Source of the DNA: Verrucomicrobiota bacterium
Lineage (GTDB): Bacteria; Verrucomicrobiota; Verrucomicrobiia; Opitutales; UBA953
Assembly: GCA_030830965.1 (NCBI GenBank)
Contig: JAURLX010000004.1
Coordinates: 310,001 to 374,000, forward strand
DNA: 64,000 nt
Reading direction: 5' to 3'
How positions within the stretch are numbered: the first letter of the stretch is position 1; the number at the start of each line of letters is the position of its first letter. Below, piece by piece: positions 49,522-58,423 of the stretch. Under the pieces are notes generated by a model that saw only the letters and a list, made by a program, of their open reading frames with translations, was not told where the DNA came from and searched no databases. A program made the position numbers and the translations under genes.

Positions 49522-50817
49522 TCAGCGGGCCCGATAAAGCCCGTGGGGGTCGTAAATCCACCAGGCGTCGAACGGGTTGGAAAGCGGGGGCAGCTCGTAA
49601 TAGGGACGGCCCTTGTCGTCGACCTTGGCCGTCACGCCGCTGATTTCGGTCTGGGGCGGACGGATGACCGGGGGCGTGGGCGCGGCGGGCGGCGGGATGA
49701 TGTCGAGGATGGCCGTCTCCTCGATGCGCTCCACGGTCGTGTCGACCCACTTCAGCTCGCGGGCTTTCTCGCCGAAGGCCTGCCAGTCGCCGGTCGAGTC
49801 GTTGGCGTACATCTGCTTCACGAACTCCTCGAGGCTGATGCCCATCTTCTTGGCGACCGGCGTGCCGAGGCGGTCGAACCACTCGGTGGTGAAGCGGATC
49901 TGCTCCTTGAGCACGGTCATGTTGCCGCGCAGGTTGTTGGAGACCTGGTGATGCAGGATGATGCTGTTGGGGTAGCAGAAGGAGCGCTCGGCCAGGGTCG
50001 TGATCACCGCGGTCATCGAGGCGGCGAAGCCCTTCACGACGACGTACACGGGCGCCTTGGAGGCGGCCATGGCCTTCTGGATCTGGTAGCCAGCCGAGAC
50101 GGAGCCGCCCGGGCTGCTGTCGACCACGATGAAGATCGGGAACTCGGTGGACTGGTTGTTATAGAAGTTGATGCGCTGGACGACGTAGTCGGCGAGCTGG
50201 TCGGTGACGGCGCCGTTGAAGGGGATGCGACGGTCGCTGATGTACAGCACCCCGTCGATGAGCGGGTCCTTGACGTAGCGGGGCTTGGCCCGGGTGGCCA
50301 CCTTGCGCGACTCCTCCTCCTTCTGGAAACGGTTGAGCTCGTTGGTCAGGCGGGCGACGGTGTTGCCGGCCTCGAGCTGGAGTTGCTTGGCCTCGGCCTC
50401 GAGCTCGCGGATACGGTTCATGCGGTCGGCGAGACGGGCGGAGGAGCGGGCGGCCTCCAGGGAGGTCTGCCGTTCGAGCCTGGCCTTCTCGTCCTCGAGC
50501 GCGGCGGCCTCGGCGGCGGCCTTCGCGAGACGGAGGGCGCGCTCGGCGGAGAGCTTGGCGGTCTCCGCGGCGAGGGGCGCGAGCTCCTCGGCGCGACGGG
50601 CCTCGGCGAGCGCGACCTGGGCGTCGATGCGGGCCTTCTCGCCGCGCATGCGTTCGACCTCCTTCATCAGTTCCTTCTGCTCGGGGGTGAGCTCGGGGCC
50701 GGTGCGCTGGGCGGCCGGGACGGCCGGGGCGGCCGGCGCGGCGGGGGCCGCCTGCTGGGCGACGAGAGGCGCGACGGCGAGCGCGAGAAGCGCGGGGAGG
50801 ATGCGGTGCATGTTCAT
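49522..50817 (-). CDS. Exported coiled-coil protein with a ClpP-like protease domain, copy 2
   Basis: The 431-residue product starts with a signal peptide (MHRILPALLALAVAPLVAQ), then an Ala/Pro linker, then a long charged coiled coil (about 45-175). The C-terminal domain, from about residue 185, is ClpP-like. The triad is S267 (GFAASMTAVITT), H290 (IILHHQ) and D344 (STGDW). ClpP's D-R oligomerisation residues before the Asp are T-G here. The domain ends in a Pro-rich linker and PFDAWWIYDPHGLYRAR. It lies 17 bases downstream of its paralogue. An ATP-independent envelope protease is the natural guess; the substrate is unknown. Confidence 0.85.
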   Translation of the reverse strand: MNMHRILPALLALAVAPLVAQQAAPAAPAAPAVPAAQRTGPELTPEQKELMKEVERMRGEKARIDAQVALAEARRAEELAPLAAETAKLSAERALRLAKAAAEAAALEDEKARLERQTSLEAARSSARLADRMNRIRELEAEAKQLQLEAGNTVARLTNELNRFQKEEESRKVATRAKPRYVKDPLIDGVLYISDRRIPFNGAVTDQLADYVVQRINFYNNQSTEFPIFIVVDSSPGGSVSAGYQIQKAMAASKAPVYVVVKGFAASMTAVITTLAERSFCYPNSIILHHQVSNNLRGNMTVLKEQIRFTTEWFDRLGTPVAKKMGISLEEFVKQMYANDSTGDWQAFGEKARELKWVDTTVERIEETAILDIIPPPAAPTPPVIRPPQTEISGVTAKVDDKGRPYYELPPLSNPFDAWWIYDPHGLYRAR

Positions 50818-50834
50818 GGAACGGAGGAAGGGGT

Positions 50835-52025
50835 TCAGCGGAGGACGAACTCGACGGAGGGGTCGTGGATCCACCAGGCGTCGCCGGCCTCGGCGGGGGG
50901 AAGGAACTCGCGGACACGCCCGTCGGACGCGGGGCGCGCGTTGCCGAACACGTCGGGGTCGAGGGGCGCGGGCGGCGGGACGACGCCGGCGACGTTGAAG
51001 GACTCTTCCTTGATCTGCTGGACGACGTCCGTGGCCCAGCGACGGCGCACGGCCTCGTCGCCCAGCACCTTCCAGTCGCCGGTCGAGGCGTTGGCGTACA
51101 TCTGCTTCACGAAGTCGTCGAGCGGCACGCCGACGCGGTCGGCCACCTTGACGAAGATGCGTTCGACCCAGAGCTTGCTCCACTTGAGCTGCTCGTTGAG
51201 CTGGGTGAGGTTGCCGCCGAGGCCGGACGAGGCCTGGTGGTGCAGGACGATGGCCTGGGGGTACACGAAGGAGCGCTTGGCGAGGGTGGTGATGATGGCG
51301 GCCATCGAGGCGGCGTAGCCCTTCACGACGACGTACACGGGCGCCTTGGACGCCTCCATGGCCTGCAGGATCTGGTAGCCGGACATGACGGAGCCGCCGG
51401 GATTGCGGTCGATGATGAGGAAGATGGGCGCCTTGGGGTCGACGGCGTTGTAGAACGCGATGCGCGCGCAGACGTATTCGGCCAGCTGGGAGGTCACGCG
51501 TCCGTTGAAGGGGATGCGGCGGTCGCTCACACGGAGGACGCCGTCGACGAAGGGCTCCTCCGGATGCTCGGTACGGGCGCCGGCCGCGACCTCCGCGACC
51601 TTCTTCTCGAGCATGACGATCTGCGCCGCGGAGGCGACCTTGGCGAGTTCGACGGAGGCCTCGGCGGCCGCCAGACGGGCCTCGACCTCGAGTTCAGCCC
51701 GGGCCCGGTCCTTGTCCACGGAGGCTGCGGCGGCGCGGGCGGCGGAGGCGCCGAGCTCGAGCTTGATGCGATCCTTCTCGGCGTCGTCGCCGGTGGCGAC
51801 GGCGTCGGCACGGGCCTTGCGCAGGAGCGCCTCGGCCTCGAGACCGCGCAGTTCAAGCGAACCGGGCAGCGACTCGAGACGGCGCTTGGCCGCGGCGAGG
51901 TCGAGCCGCGCGCGGATGGCCTCAGTCTCCAGCTCGGCCTTGACGACCTCGGGCGGACGGGGGGACTGCTGGGCGCTCAGGCCCATGGAAAGAAGAAGCA
52001 GGACGGGCAGGACCGGGCGTCGCAT
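50835..52025 (-). CDS. Exported coiled-coil protein with a ClpP-like protease domain, copy 1
   Basis: Starting at 52025 (MRRPVLPVLLLLSMGLSAQQ), the 396-residue product has a signal peptide, a helical Ala/Glu/Arg-rich coiled coil (about 25-150) and a ClpP-like domain. The triad S240 (GYAASMAAIITT), H263 (IVLHHQ) and D317 (NASTGDW) is present. The tail ends DAWWIHDPSVEFVLR, a C-terminal W-W-I-x-D-P motif shared with the next gene. Clearly a tandem duplicate. It is divergent from psd by about 66 bases. Confidence 0.85.
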   Translation of the reverse strand: MRRPVLPVLLLLSMGLSAQQSPRPPEVVKAELETEAIRARLDLAAAKRRLESLPGSLELRGLEAEALLRKARADAVATGDDAEKDRIKLELGASAARAAAASVDKDRARAELEVEARLAAAEASVELAKVASAAQIVMLEKKVAEVAAGARTEHPEEPFVDGVLRVSDRRIPFNGRVTSQLAEYVCARIAFYNAVDPKAPIFLIIDRNPGGSVMSGYQILQAMEASKAPVYVVVKGYAASMAAIITTLAKRSFVYPQAIVLHHQASSGLGGNLTQLNEQLKWSKLWVERIFVKVADRVGVPLDDFVKQMYANASTGDWKVLGDEAVRRRWATDVVQQIKEESFNVAGVVPPPAPLDPDVFGNARPASDGRVREFLPPAEAGDAWWIHDPSVEFVLR

Positions 52026-52091
52026 CGGGGGGTGTTTCTTTCTGTCAGATAAATGGTTCCAAAGAAGCCCAATCTTGGCAAATTTACCCAC

Positions 52092-52997
52092 ATGTCCGCC
52101 GACGCCCCCATCACCCTCCGCAACCGCCACACGGGCGGCACGGAGGTCGAAAAGGTCTACGGCGAGGCCTGGCTCCGGCGCATCTACGGCAACCCCTTGG
52201 GGCTGGCCGCCCTGCACCTGCTGGTGAAACGGGCGGTCTTCTCCTCCTTTTACGGCCGGGCGATGGACCGTCCCTCCAGTTCAGGTCGCGTCGCCCCCTT
52301 CGTGAAGGCGTACGGGCTGGATGTGCGGGAGTTCGCCGAGGAGGACCTGGCATCCTACCGGACTTTCAACGAGTTCTTCTACCGCCGGCTCAAACCCTCG
52401 GCCCGGCCGGTGGATCCGCGGCCCGACATGGCCGTGCTACCGGCCGATGGACGGCATCTCGGCTTCCAGGACGCGGGCGCGGTGAAGGGCATCTTCGCCA
52501 AAGGGCAGTCCTTCGACATCCCGTCGCTGGTGGCCGACCGGGCGCTCGGCGAGAAGTATGCGCGCGGGACGGTCGTGTGCTCACGGCTATGCCCGGTCGA
52601 CTACCATCGCTTCCACTTTCCCGTCGGCGGGACGCCCGGCGCGCCCGTCCTCACCGATGGGCCACTGTTTTCGGTCAACCCGATCGCCCTGCGCCGCCGC
52701 GTCTCCTACCTCTGGGAGAACAAGCGGCGGCGCGTGAGCGTCGACGCGGGGCCGTTCGGTCTCGTGACCATCATGGCCGTCGGCGCGACCAACGTGGGCT
52801 CGATTGTCGATACCTACGAGCCCGGGCGCACCGTCGCGAAGGGCGAGGAGAACGGCTACTTCCGTTTCGGCGGTTCCTTCCTCGCGACCCTCTTCGAGCC
52901 CGGTCGCATCCGGCTCGAGCCCGACCTCGTCGAGGCCGGCGAGACCGCCGTCGAACTGTACGCCAAGGTCGGCTCGCCCCTCGGCCGTCTCGCCTAA
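52092..52997 (+). CDS. psd: Phosphatidylserine decarboxylase
   Basis: Makes phosphatidylethanolamine from phosphatidylserine at the inner membrane, using a pyruvoyl group made by self-cleavage. The ATG at 52092 (MSADAPITLRNRHTGG) gives 301 residues. The catalytic aspartate and histidine regions PADGRH (D119) and DYHRFHFP (H172) are present. The cleavage site is FRFGGSFLATLF, with the precursor serine at 262. The sequence resembles chlamydial Psd. An upstream in-frame ATG at 52053 is less family-like. No pssA is adjacent. Confidence 0.92.
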   Translation: MSADAPITLRNRHTGGTEVEKVYGEAWLRRIYGNPLGLAALHLLVKRAVFSSFYGRAMDRPSSSGRVAPFVKAYGLDVREFAEEDLASYRTFNEFFYRRLKPSARPVDPRPDMAVLPADGRHLGFQDAGAVKGIFAKGQSFDIPSLVADRALGEKYARGTVVCSRLCPVDYHRFHFPVGGTPGAPVLTDGPLFSVNPIALRRRVSYLWENKRRRVSVDAGPFGLVTIMAVGATNVGSIVDTYEPGRTVAKGEENGYFRFGGSFLATLFEPGRIRLEPDLVEAGETAVELYAKVGSPLGRLA

Positions 52998-53044
52998 TCG
53001 CTTGCCTGCCGCGCGACGTTCGGCGAGCGTATGAGCTCGCCGCG

Positions 53045-53125
53045 GCTCGGGTGGTGGAATGGCAGACACACCAGATTTAGGTTCTGGCGCCGCAAGGTGT
53101 GCGGGTTCGACCCCCGCCCCGAGCA
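53045..53125 (+). tRNA. tRNA-Leu (anticodon UAG)
   Basis: A class II tRNA with full cloverleaf: acceptor GCTCGGG (53045-53051) pairs with CCCGAGC (53118-53124). The anticodon stem CCAGA/TCTGG encloses the loop TTTAGGT with anticodon TAG at 53078-53080. There is a long variable arm and a T-arm GCGGG-TTCGACC-CCCGC. The discriminator is A at 53125. The 3' CCA is not encoded (the next bases are CCC). It reads CUA and other CUN codons. Confidence 0.95.
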
Positions 53126-53255
53126 CCCGGCGATTTGGCGTCTTCTTTGCGCACCCCGATCGAAAGGGCCATTCGTCGCTTTAGGATGACCGGTCCTGTC
53201 CGTCCGGACGCCTTAGCCGCTTGTCACCAAGGCGCGGGCGCGACAAGGTTGCGAG

Positions 53256-53774
53256 GTGCTCTCCTGGCTTCGCAGGCTGTTCGCCACCGGCGCCCCGGAC
53301 CTCTCCAAGGCGCCGCCGGAGCCCGTGCCCGAGGAACGGCAGCCCGACACGCAGCCCCCGGACGCCCGGCCCTGGATCGGCGTCGACCTCGACGGCACGC
53401 TCGCCGAGGCGACGGACTGGAAGGGGATGTCCCACATCGGGCCGCCGGTGCCGCTCATGATGCGGCGCGTGCAGCTCTGGATCGAGAAGGGCGCACGGGT
53501 CAAGATCGTCACCGCCCGCGCCGGCGACCCCGAAGGCCTCAAGGCCGCCCAGGCCTGGCTCAAGGCCAACGGACTGCCCGACCTCGAGGTGACGGACCGC
53601 AAGGACTTCGGGATGATCGAACTCTGGGACGACCGCGCGATCCAGGTCGTCCAGAATTCCGGCATCTGCTTCCTCGGCACGTCCGTCTTCGCCCGCCCCA
53701 AGGCGCCCATCCTGCCGGATGAGGCCGCGGGACGGACGTTCATCCATGTCGACGGCGGGCCGAAGCCCGAATGA
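53256..53774 (+). CDS. HAD-like hydrolase domain protein
   Basis: The 172-residue product starts with GTG at 53256 and has a Pro-rich N-terminus (about 1-38). Then comes the HAD motif I WIGVDLDGTLAE with D44 and D46. Motif II is ARVKIVTARAG. DFGMIELWDDRAIQVV is the likely acidic motif IV. Such small HAD proteins are often phosphatases of unknown substrate. The start is not certain. An Rrf2 regulator gene follows 16 bases later. Confidence 0.8.
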   Translation: MLSWLRRLFATGAPDLSKAPPEPVPEERQPDTQPPDARPWIGVDLDGTLAEATDWKGMSHIGPPVPLMMRRVQLWIEKGARVKIVTARAGDPEGLKAAQAWLKANGLPDLEVTDRKDFGMIELWDDRAIQVVQNSGICFLGTSVFARPKAPILPDEAAGRTFIHVDGGPKPE

Positions 53775-53790
53775 TCTTCCCGCACTCCCG

Positions 53791-54204
53791 ATGAAAGCCT
53801 CCCTCAAGCTCGAATACTCACTCCGGGTGCTCGCCCAGCTGGCGAGACGCAGCAAGGGCGCGGCGGTCACGCGCATCGAGGAGCTGGCCAAGGCGGAGAC
53901 GATCCCCTCCAACTACCTCGTGCAGCTGCTCAACGAGCTCCGCGAGGGCGGGCTGGTCGACTCCAAGCGGGGTAAGACCGGCGGCTACCGCCTCGCCCGG
54001 CCGGCCGACGAGATCACCCTCCGGCAGGTGCTCGCGGTGGTGGAGCCGGACCTGGTGCAGACGAAGATCACGCTCAAGGGCGACTCGGGGCCCGCGGTCG
54101 CCACGCTCTGGCGCGAGGTCTCCCGACGTTTCGAGAAGTCGCTGACGGGCTTCACGGTCGCGCAGCTCGCCGCCGACGGCGAGGGGGCCGACTGGGAAAT
54201 CTGA
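53791..54204 (+). CDS. Rrf2-family transcriptional regulator without Fe-S cysteines
   Basis: The 137-residue product starts at 53791 (MKASLKLEYSLRVLAQLARR). It has the Rrf2 winged helix-turn-helix (IEELAKAETIPSNYLVQLLNELREGGLVDSKRGKTGGYRLARP) and a short C-terminal helix. There is no cysteine at all, so it cannot hold the 2Fe-2S cluster of IscR or NsrR and would sense by another route or act constitutively. It precedes two sulfatase genes by 59 bases, so it might control them; this is inference. Confidence 0.88.
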   Translation: MKASLKLEYSLRVLAQLARRSKGAAVTRIEELAKAETIPSNYLVQLLNELREGGLVDSKRGKTGGYRLARPADEITLRQVLAVVEPDLVQTKITLKGDSGPAVATLWREVSRRFEKSLTGFTVAQLAADGEGADWEI

Positions 54205-54263
54205 ACGGGCCGTCGTTTTGCGGGTGCGGAGGCGCCGCCCCCCTGCTTGACTGACGCCGCCCC

Positions 54264-55736
54264 ATGAGACTCCTGCTCCTGCTCCTGGCCGCCCTGCCCC
54301 TCTGCGCGCGCCAGCCCAACATCGTGCTCATCATGGCCGACGACCTCGGCTGGACCGACCTCGGCTGCTTCGGCTCGAAATATTATGAGACGCCCGCCAT
54401 CGACCGGCTCGCCGCCGAAGGGATGCGCCTCACGAACCATCACCACTGCCAGAACTGCACGCCGACGCGCGCGGCGCTGCTCAGCGGACAGTATGGCGCC
54501 CGCACCGGCGTCTACACGGTGGGCGGCATCGACCGGTTCGACTGGGGCAAGCGCCCGCTGCGTCCGGTCGACAATGTCACCAGCCTGCCGCTCGACCGCG
54601 ACACGTTCGCGGACCAGCTGAAGAAGGCGGGTTATGCGACGGGGATGTTCGGCAAGTGGCACATCGGCGAGAGCGGCGCGTTCCATCCCTCGAAGCGCGG
54701 CTTCGACGAGGCGCTGGTCTCGATGGGCACGCACTTCGGCTTCAAGGTCAACCCGACCACGGACCATCCGGCCGACGCCTACCTGGCGGACTGGCTGACG
54801 GACCGCGCGGTGGACTTCATCGGCCGGAACAAGGACCATCCGTTCCTGCTCTACCTGCCCCACTTCGGCGTGCACTCGCCCTTCCAGGCGAAGCAGGACC
54901 TGGCGGCTCGCTTCAAGGATAAGCCCGGCGTGGGCGGCCACAGAAGCGCGACCTACGCGGCGATGATCGCAAGCGTCGACGAAAGCGTCGGCCGCGTGAT
55001 GGCCAAGCTCAAGGAGGTCGGCGTCGCGGACGACACGCTGGTGGTCTTCATGAGCGACAACGGCGGCGTGGGCGGCTACGACCGCCCCGACGGACTCATC
55101 CGCGAGCCGGGCAAGGAGGCGAAGACGAAGAAGGCCAAGGCCGGCGGCGCCGAGGCCGGGGGCGGCATCACCGACAACGCCCCGCTGCGCAGCGGCAAGG
55201 GCTCGCTTTACGAGGGCGGCACGCGCGTGCCCTTCATCGTCAGCTGGCCGGGCCGCACACGGGCGGGCTCCTCGGCCGACGTCCCCACGGCGCACGTGGA
55301 CCTCTTCCCGACGTTGCTCGAGCTGGCGGGCGCGCCCAAGCCCAGGCAGACGCTCGATGGCGCGAGCCTGGCCGGGCTTTTCAAGGACCCCGGGGCCACG
55401 CTGGGCCGCCAGGCGATCTTCCAGCACTTCCCGGGCTACCTCGGCTCCGGTCCCGGCCTCTGGCGCACGACGCCCGTCAGCCTCATCCACGCGGGCGACT
55501 GGAAGCTGATGGAGTATCTCGAGGACGGCCGGTTGGAGCTCTACAACCTGAAGGACGACCTGGGTGAGACGAAGAACCTCGCCGCATCGATGCCCGACAA
55601 GGCCAAGGAGCTGCACCAACGGCTGGTCGCCTGGCGCAAGGAGGTGAACGCGCCGATGCCACAGCCCAACCAACCCTCCGCGGAAACCGCCCCCGCCAAG
55701 AAGGGCAAGGGGAAGAAGAAGGACGGAGGCAAGTGA
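54264..55736 (+). CDS. Exported sulfatase (formylglycine type)
   Basis: A type I sulfatase that removes sulfate esters, likely from polysaccharides. The 490-residue product has a signal peptide (MRLLLLLLAALPLCAR) and the metal residues in NIVLIMADDLGW (D26, D27). The formylglycine cysteine is C65 in CTPTRAALLSG (CxPxR motif), followed by GMFGKWHIGE and DNGG. The C-terminus is Lys/Gly-rich. No sulfatase-maturing enzyme is in the window. Its stop overlaps the start of the next sulfatase in GTGATG. Confidence 0.95.
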   Translation: MRLLLLLLAALPLCARQPNIVLIMADDLGWTDLGCFGSKYYETPAIDRLAAEGMRLTNHHHCQNCTPTRAALLSGQYGARTGVYTVGGIDRFDWGKRPLRPVDNVTSLPLDRDTFADQLKKAGYATGMFGKWHIGESGAFHPSKRGFDEALVSMGTHFGFKVNPTTDHPADAYLADWLTDRAVDFIGRNKDHPFLLYLPHFGVHSPFQAKQDLAARFKDKPGVGGHRSATYAAMIASVDESVGRVMAKLKEVGVADDTLVVFMSDNGGVGGYDRPDGLIREPGKEAKTKKAKAGGAEAGGGITDNAPLRSGKGSLYEGGTRVPFIVSWPGRTRAGSSADVPTAHVDLFPTLLELAGAPKPRQTLDGASLAGLFKDPGATLGRQAIFQHFPGYLGSGPGLWRTTPVSLIHAGDWKLMEYLEDGRLELYNLKDDLGETKNLAASMPDKAKELHQRLVAWRKEVNAPMPQPNQPSAETAPAKKGKGKKKDGGK

Positions 55737-57172
55737 TGCGCGCCGCGCTCCTGTTGCTGGCCGCGCTCGCCGGCGCCGCCCCGCGCACCAACGTCCTGCT
55801 CATCATGGCGGACGACTTCAGGGTCGAGGCCTCGCCCTGGGGCTCGAGCGCCCTGACCCCGAACCTCGACCGGCTCGCCGCCCGGGCGACCCGCTTCGAC
55901 GCGGCCTACTGCCAGCAGGCGGTCTGCAATCCGTCCCGCTCCTCGATGCTCACGGGCCTGCGGCCGGACACGCTTGGGCTCTGGAACAACTCGGTGCACT
56001 TCCGCCAGCTCCGGCCCGACGTGGTCACCCTGCCCCACCGCTTCAAGCTGGAGGGCTACGAGACCCGCTGCACGGGCAAGATCTTCCACAACTGGCATAC
56101 CGCGGAGAAGGGAGACGCCCGCGCCTGGAGCGCCCCGGAGTTCCTGCACTACGCGAACCACGGGGACGACGTCGCCGTGACCGCGGGCGCCCCGCCACCG
56201 AACCTGGTGACCGGGGTCGAAGGGCTCCGCAGATACGGCAAGGTGGCGATGACTGAATGCCGCGAAGTGCCCGACGAAGCTTACTATGACGGGCGCGTGG
56301 CCGCTGAGGCGGTGCGCACGATCCAAGAGCTCAAGGACCGGCCTTTCTTCCTGGCGGTGGGCTTCTGGAAGCCGCACGCGCCCTTCAATGCCCCCGCCAA
56401 GTATTGGTCGCTGTACCGGCGGGAGCAGTTCACGGACTTCGACGGAAGGCGGCCGGCCGGCGCGCCGGAGCAGGCCTTCCACGAGAGCACCGAGATCCTC
56501 GGCGGCAAAGGCAGGGCGCCGACGCGGGAGGAGGCCGCCGAGATGCGGCACGGCTATTTCGCCAACATCTCCTACCTCGACGCCCAGGTAGGCAAGGTGC
56601 TCGACGCACTGGAGAAGTCGGGGGCAGGCGGGCGCACCACGGTCGTCTTCGTCGCCGACCATGGCTACCACGTCGGCGAACACACGCTCTGGGGCAAGAC
56701 CTCCAACTTCGAGTACGACGCCCGGGTGCCGCTGCTCATCTCGCTCCCGGGCCAGACGCGCGCGGCCCGGAGCGGCTCGCTGGCCGAGCTCATCGACCTC
56801 TACCCCACCCTGCTGGACATCTGCGACATCAGGGCGGAAGGGAGGCTCGAGGGGGCGAGCCTCGTCCCCGTGCTGCGCGACCCCGGGAAAACGGTCAAGG
56901 CCGCCGCCTTCACGCAGCATCCGCGGCCCGCCTACTACGACCGCACGCCCAGCGGCAAGCCGGCCACGATGGGCTACTCGGTCCGGACGAAGGCGGGGCG
57001 CTACACCGAATGGCGCGACTGGCAGACTGGACAGCCGGTGGCCCGGGAATTCTACGCCGCCGCGGATGAACCGGCCGAGACCGTGAATCGCGTGGACGAC
57101 CCGGGGCTGGCCGGGCCCGTGGCCGAGGCGGAACGCGCGCTGCTGGCCATGCATCCCCGGAGCGCGCGATGA
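55736..57172 (+). CDS. Exported sulfatase, iduronate-2-sulfatase-like
   Basis: The 478-residue product (ATG at 55736; GTG at 55733 is an alternative) has a signal peptide and NVLLIMADDFR. The formylglycine site is C64 in CNPSRSSMLTGLRPDT, followed by GKIFHNW, FFLAVGFWKPHAPFNAP and ADHGYHVGEHTLWGKT. These are typical of the iduronate-2-sulfatase-like branch. The substrate is probably a sulfated uronic-acid polymer, but that is inferred. It is coupled to a small gene downstream (ATGA). Confidence 0.93.
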   Translation: MRAALLLLAALAGAAPRTNVLLIMADDFRVEASPWGSSALTPNLDRLAARATRFDAAYCQQAVCNPSRSSMLTGLRPDTLGLWNNSVHFRQLRPDVVTLPHRFKLEGYETRCTGKIFHNWHTAEKGDARAWSAPEFLHYANHGDDVAVTAGAPPPNLVTGVEGLRRYGKVAMTECREVPDEAYYDGRVAAEAVRTIQELKDRPFFLAVGFWKPHAPFNAPAKYWSLYRREQFTDFDGRRPAGAPEQAFHESTEILGGKGRAPTREEAAEMRHGYFANISYLDAQVGKVLDALEKSGAGGRTTVVFVADHGYHVGEHTLWGKTSNFEYDARVPLLISLPGQTRAARSGSLAELIDLYPTLLDICDIRAEGRLEGASLVPVLRDPGKTVKAAAFTQHPRPAYYDRTPSGKPATMGYSVRTKAGRYTEWRDWQTGQPVAREFYAAADEPAETVNRVDDPGLAGPVAEAERALLAMHPRSAR

Positions 57173-57468
57173 CGCCGGCGCAGCTGCGAGAGTCGGCTAA
57201 GGCGCAGGATGCGCCTCCCGCCAAGCTCACCCCGGCCGCCGAGGCGCTCTGGTGGATCGCCCGGGGCGACTGGGAACGCGCCCACGCCATCGCGCAGGAT
57301 GACGAGACGCCGCACGGCTCCTGGGTGCACGCCCTCCTGCACCTCATCGAGGGCGACCTCTCCAACGCGCGCTACTGGTTCTCCGAGGCCGGCCGGCGCC
57401 CCGTCTCGCCCGACCGCATCGACGCCCTCTGGGACGAGATCGCCGCCGAGGCGCTCAAGGGGAGCTGA
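57169..57468 (+). CDS. Small conserved protein of unknown function
   Basis: The 99-residue soluble product overlaps the sulfatase stop by four bases (ATGA). It contains LTPAAEALWWIARGDWERAHAIAQDD and SWVHALLHLIEGDLSNARYWFSEAGRRP, a TPR-like helical pair that looks like a small widespread family of uncharacterised proteins. Its last 14 bases overlap the convergent gene ending at 57455. No function is suggested beyond its position behind the sulfatases. Confidence 0.75.
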   Translation: MTPAQLRESAKAQDAPPAKLTPAAEALWWIARGDWERAHAIAQDDETPHGSWVHALLHLIEGDLSNARYWFSEAGRRPVSPDRIDALWDEIAAEALKGS

Positions 57469-58423
57469 TCTCGCAGCGGATCCGCTCCAGCACGTCCGCG
57501 TCCTTGCCGGGCCGCTGGAGATTGCGGGATGTGTCGAATTCGAGTCGGCGGTCGTTCGGGACCGGGTTGAAGTAGTACTGGAAGGCGAATCCTCCGGGGC
57601 TGATGAGGGGCGTGCCGTAGATCTTGGCGTAGTGTGCGGAGACAATGTTGCCGGCCTTGTCCTTGACGGTGCGTACGCGCAGGAAGAAGCCCCTGTCCTT
57701 CCGGGCATAGACCTTGTTGTCCAAGGCCAGCGTTCGGCCATAACCTGACACCGGGGCCTTCGAGGGCAGCTTCATGGAAGCATAGGCGGCGTAGGGCGAC
57801 TCGAGGATGCCGTCGCCGTCGTTGGGAAAGAGAAGTTCGAGCGTCAGTTCCCATTTGCCGTGAACGGCCAGGAAGTCGGCCCTCGCTTTGGGATCTTTCT
57901 CGCCGGCGAGGATCGACTCGATTTTATCAGGCGTCTTCATCCGGTGCCATCCCAGCTGTTTTGCGGAGAGGCGGACCAGGATGTCCGGGCTCGACCCCTT
58001 GCGGCCGGGCGCGACCAGGTCTCCTCTCTCGAAATCATACGACACGACGCCCGAAAAAACATGTCCTGGCAGGTCGACGTTGGCCTTTCTGGCATGCAAG
58101 GGGACGGCCTCTCCTTTCCTCGGAAGGATGACCTCGCGACTGGACGTCTGAGGCACCTTCAGTCCCTCCATGCGCACCTCATGGTGGCCCGCCTTGTCGA
58201 CATGGACGCGGGAGACATGATGGTCACCCGGCCTGAAATCCCAACGGCCGTCCCGGTCCGTCGCACCCGACAAAAGCCACGAGCCGTCAGGAAAGGGGTA
58301 GTTGCGGCGGACGAGGAGGACGCGGACCGCCGCATCAGGGACGGGACGGCCCTCAAAATCGCGGACGACAATCTGGTCGGCGAAGGCGAAGACCGGCAGC
58401 AGGCAGACGAATGTGAATTTCAT
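57455..58423 (-). CDS. Exported protein of unknown function with an N-terminal Ig-like domain
   Basis: From the ATG at 58423 the product is 322 residues with a signal peptide (MKFTFVCLLPVFAFA). Residues about 17-115 resemble a carboxypeptidase-regulatory/CnaB-type beta-sandwich (VVRDFEGRPVPDAAVRVLLV, GATDRDGRWDF). The remainder is unrecognised and ends ERIRCEISSP. It overlaps the upstream hydrolase gene (ATGA), so the two form an operon. Base composition is less GC-rich than the neighbours. Confidence 0.7.
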   Translation of the reverse strand: MKFTFVCLLPVFAFADQIVVRDFEGRPVPDAAVRVLLVRRNYPFPDGSWLLSGATDRDGRWDFRPGDHHVSRVHVDKAGHHEVRMEGLKVPQTSSREVILPRKGEAVPLHARKANVDLPGHVFSGVVSYDFERGDLVAPGRKGSSPDILVRLSAKQLGWHRMKTPDKIESILAGEKDPKARADFLAVHGKWELTLELLFPNDGDGILESPYAAYASMKLPSKAPVSGYGRTLALDNKVYARKDRGFFLRVRTVKDKAGNIVSAHYAKIYGTPLISPGGFAFQYYFNPVPNDRRLEFDTSRNLQRPGKDADVLERIRCEISSP

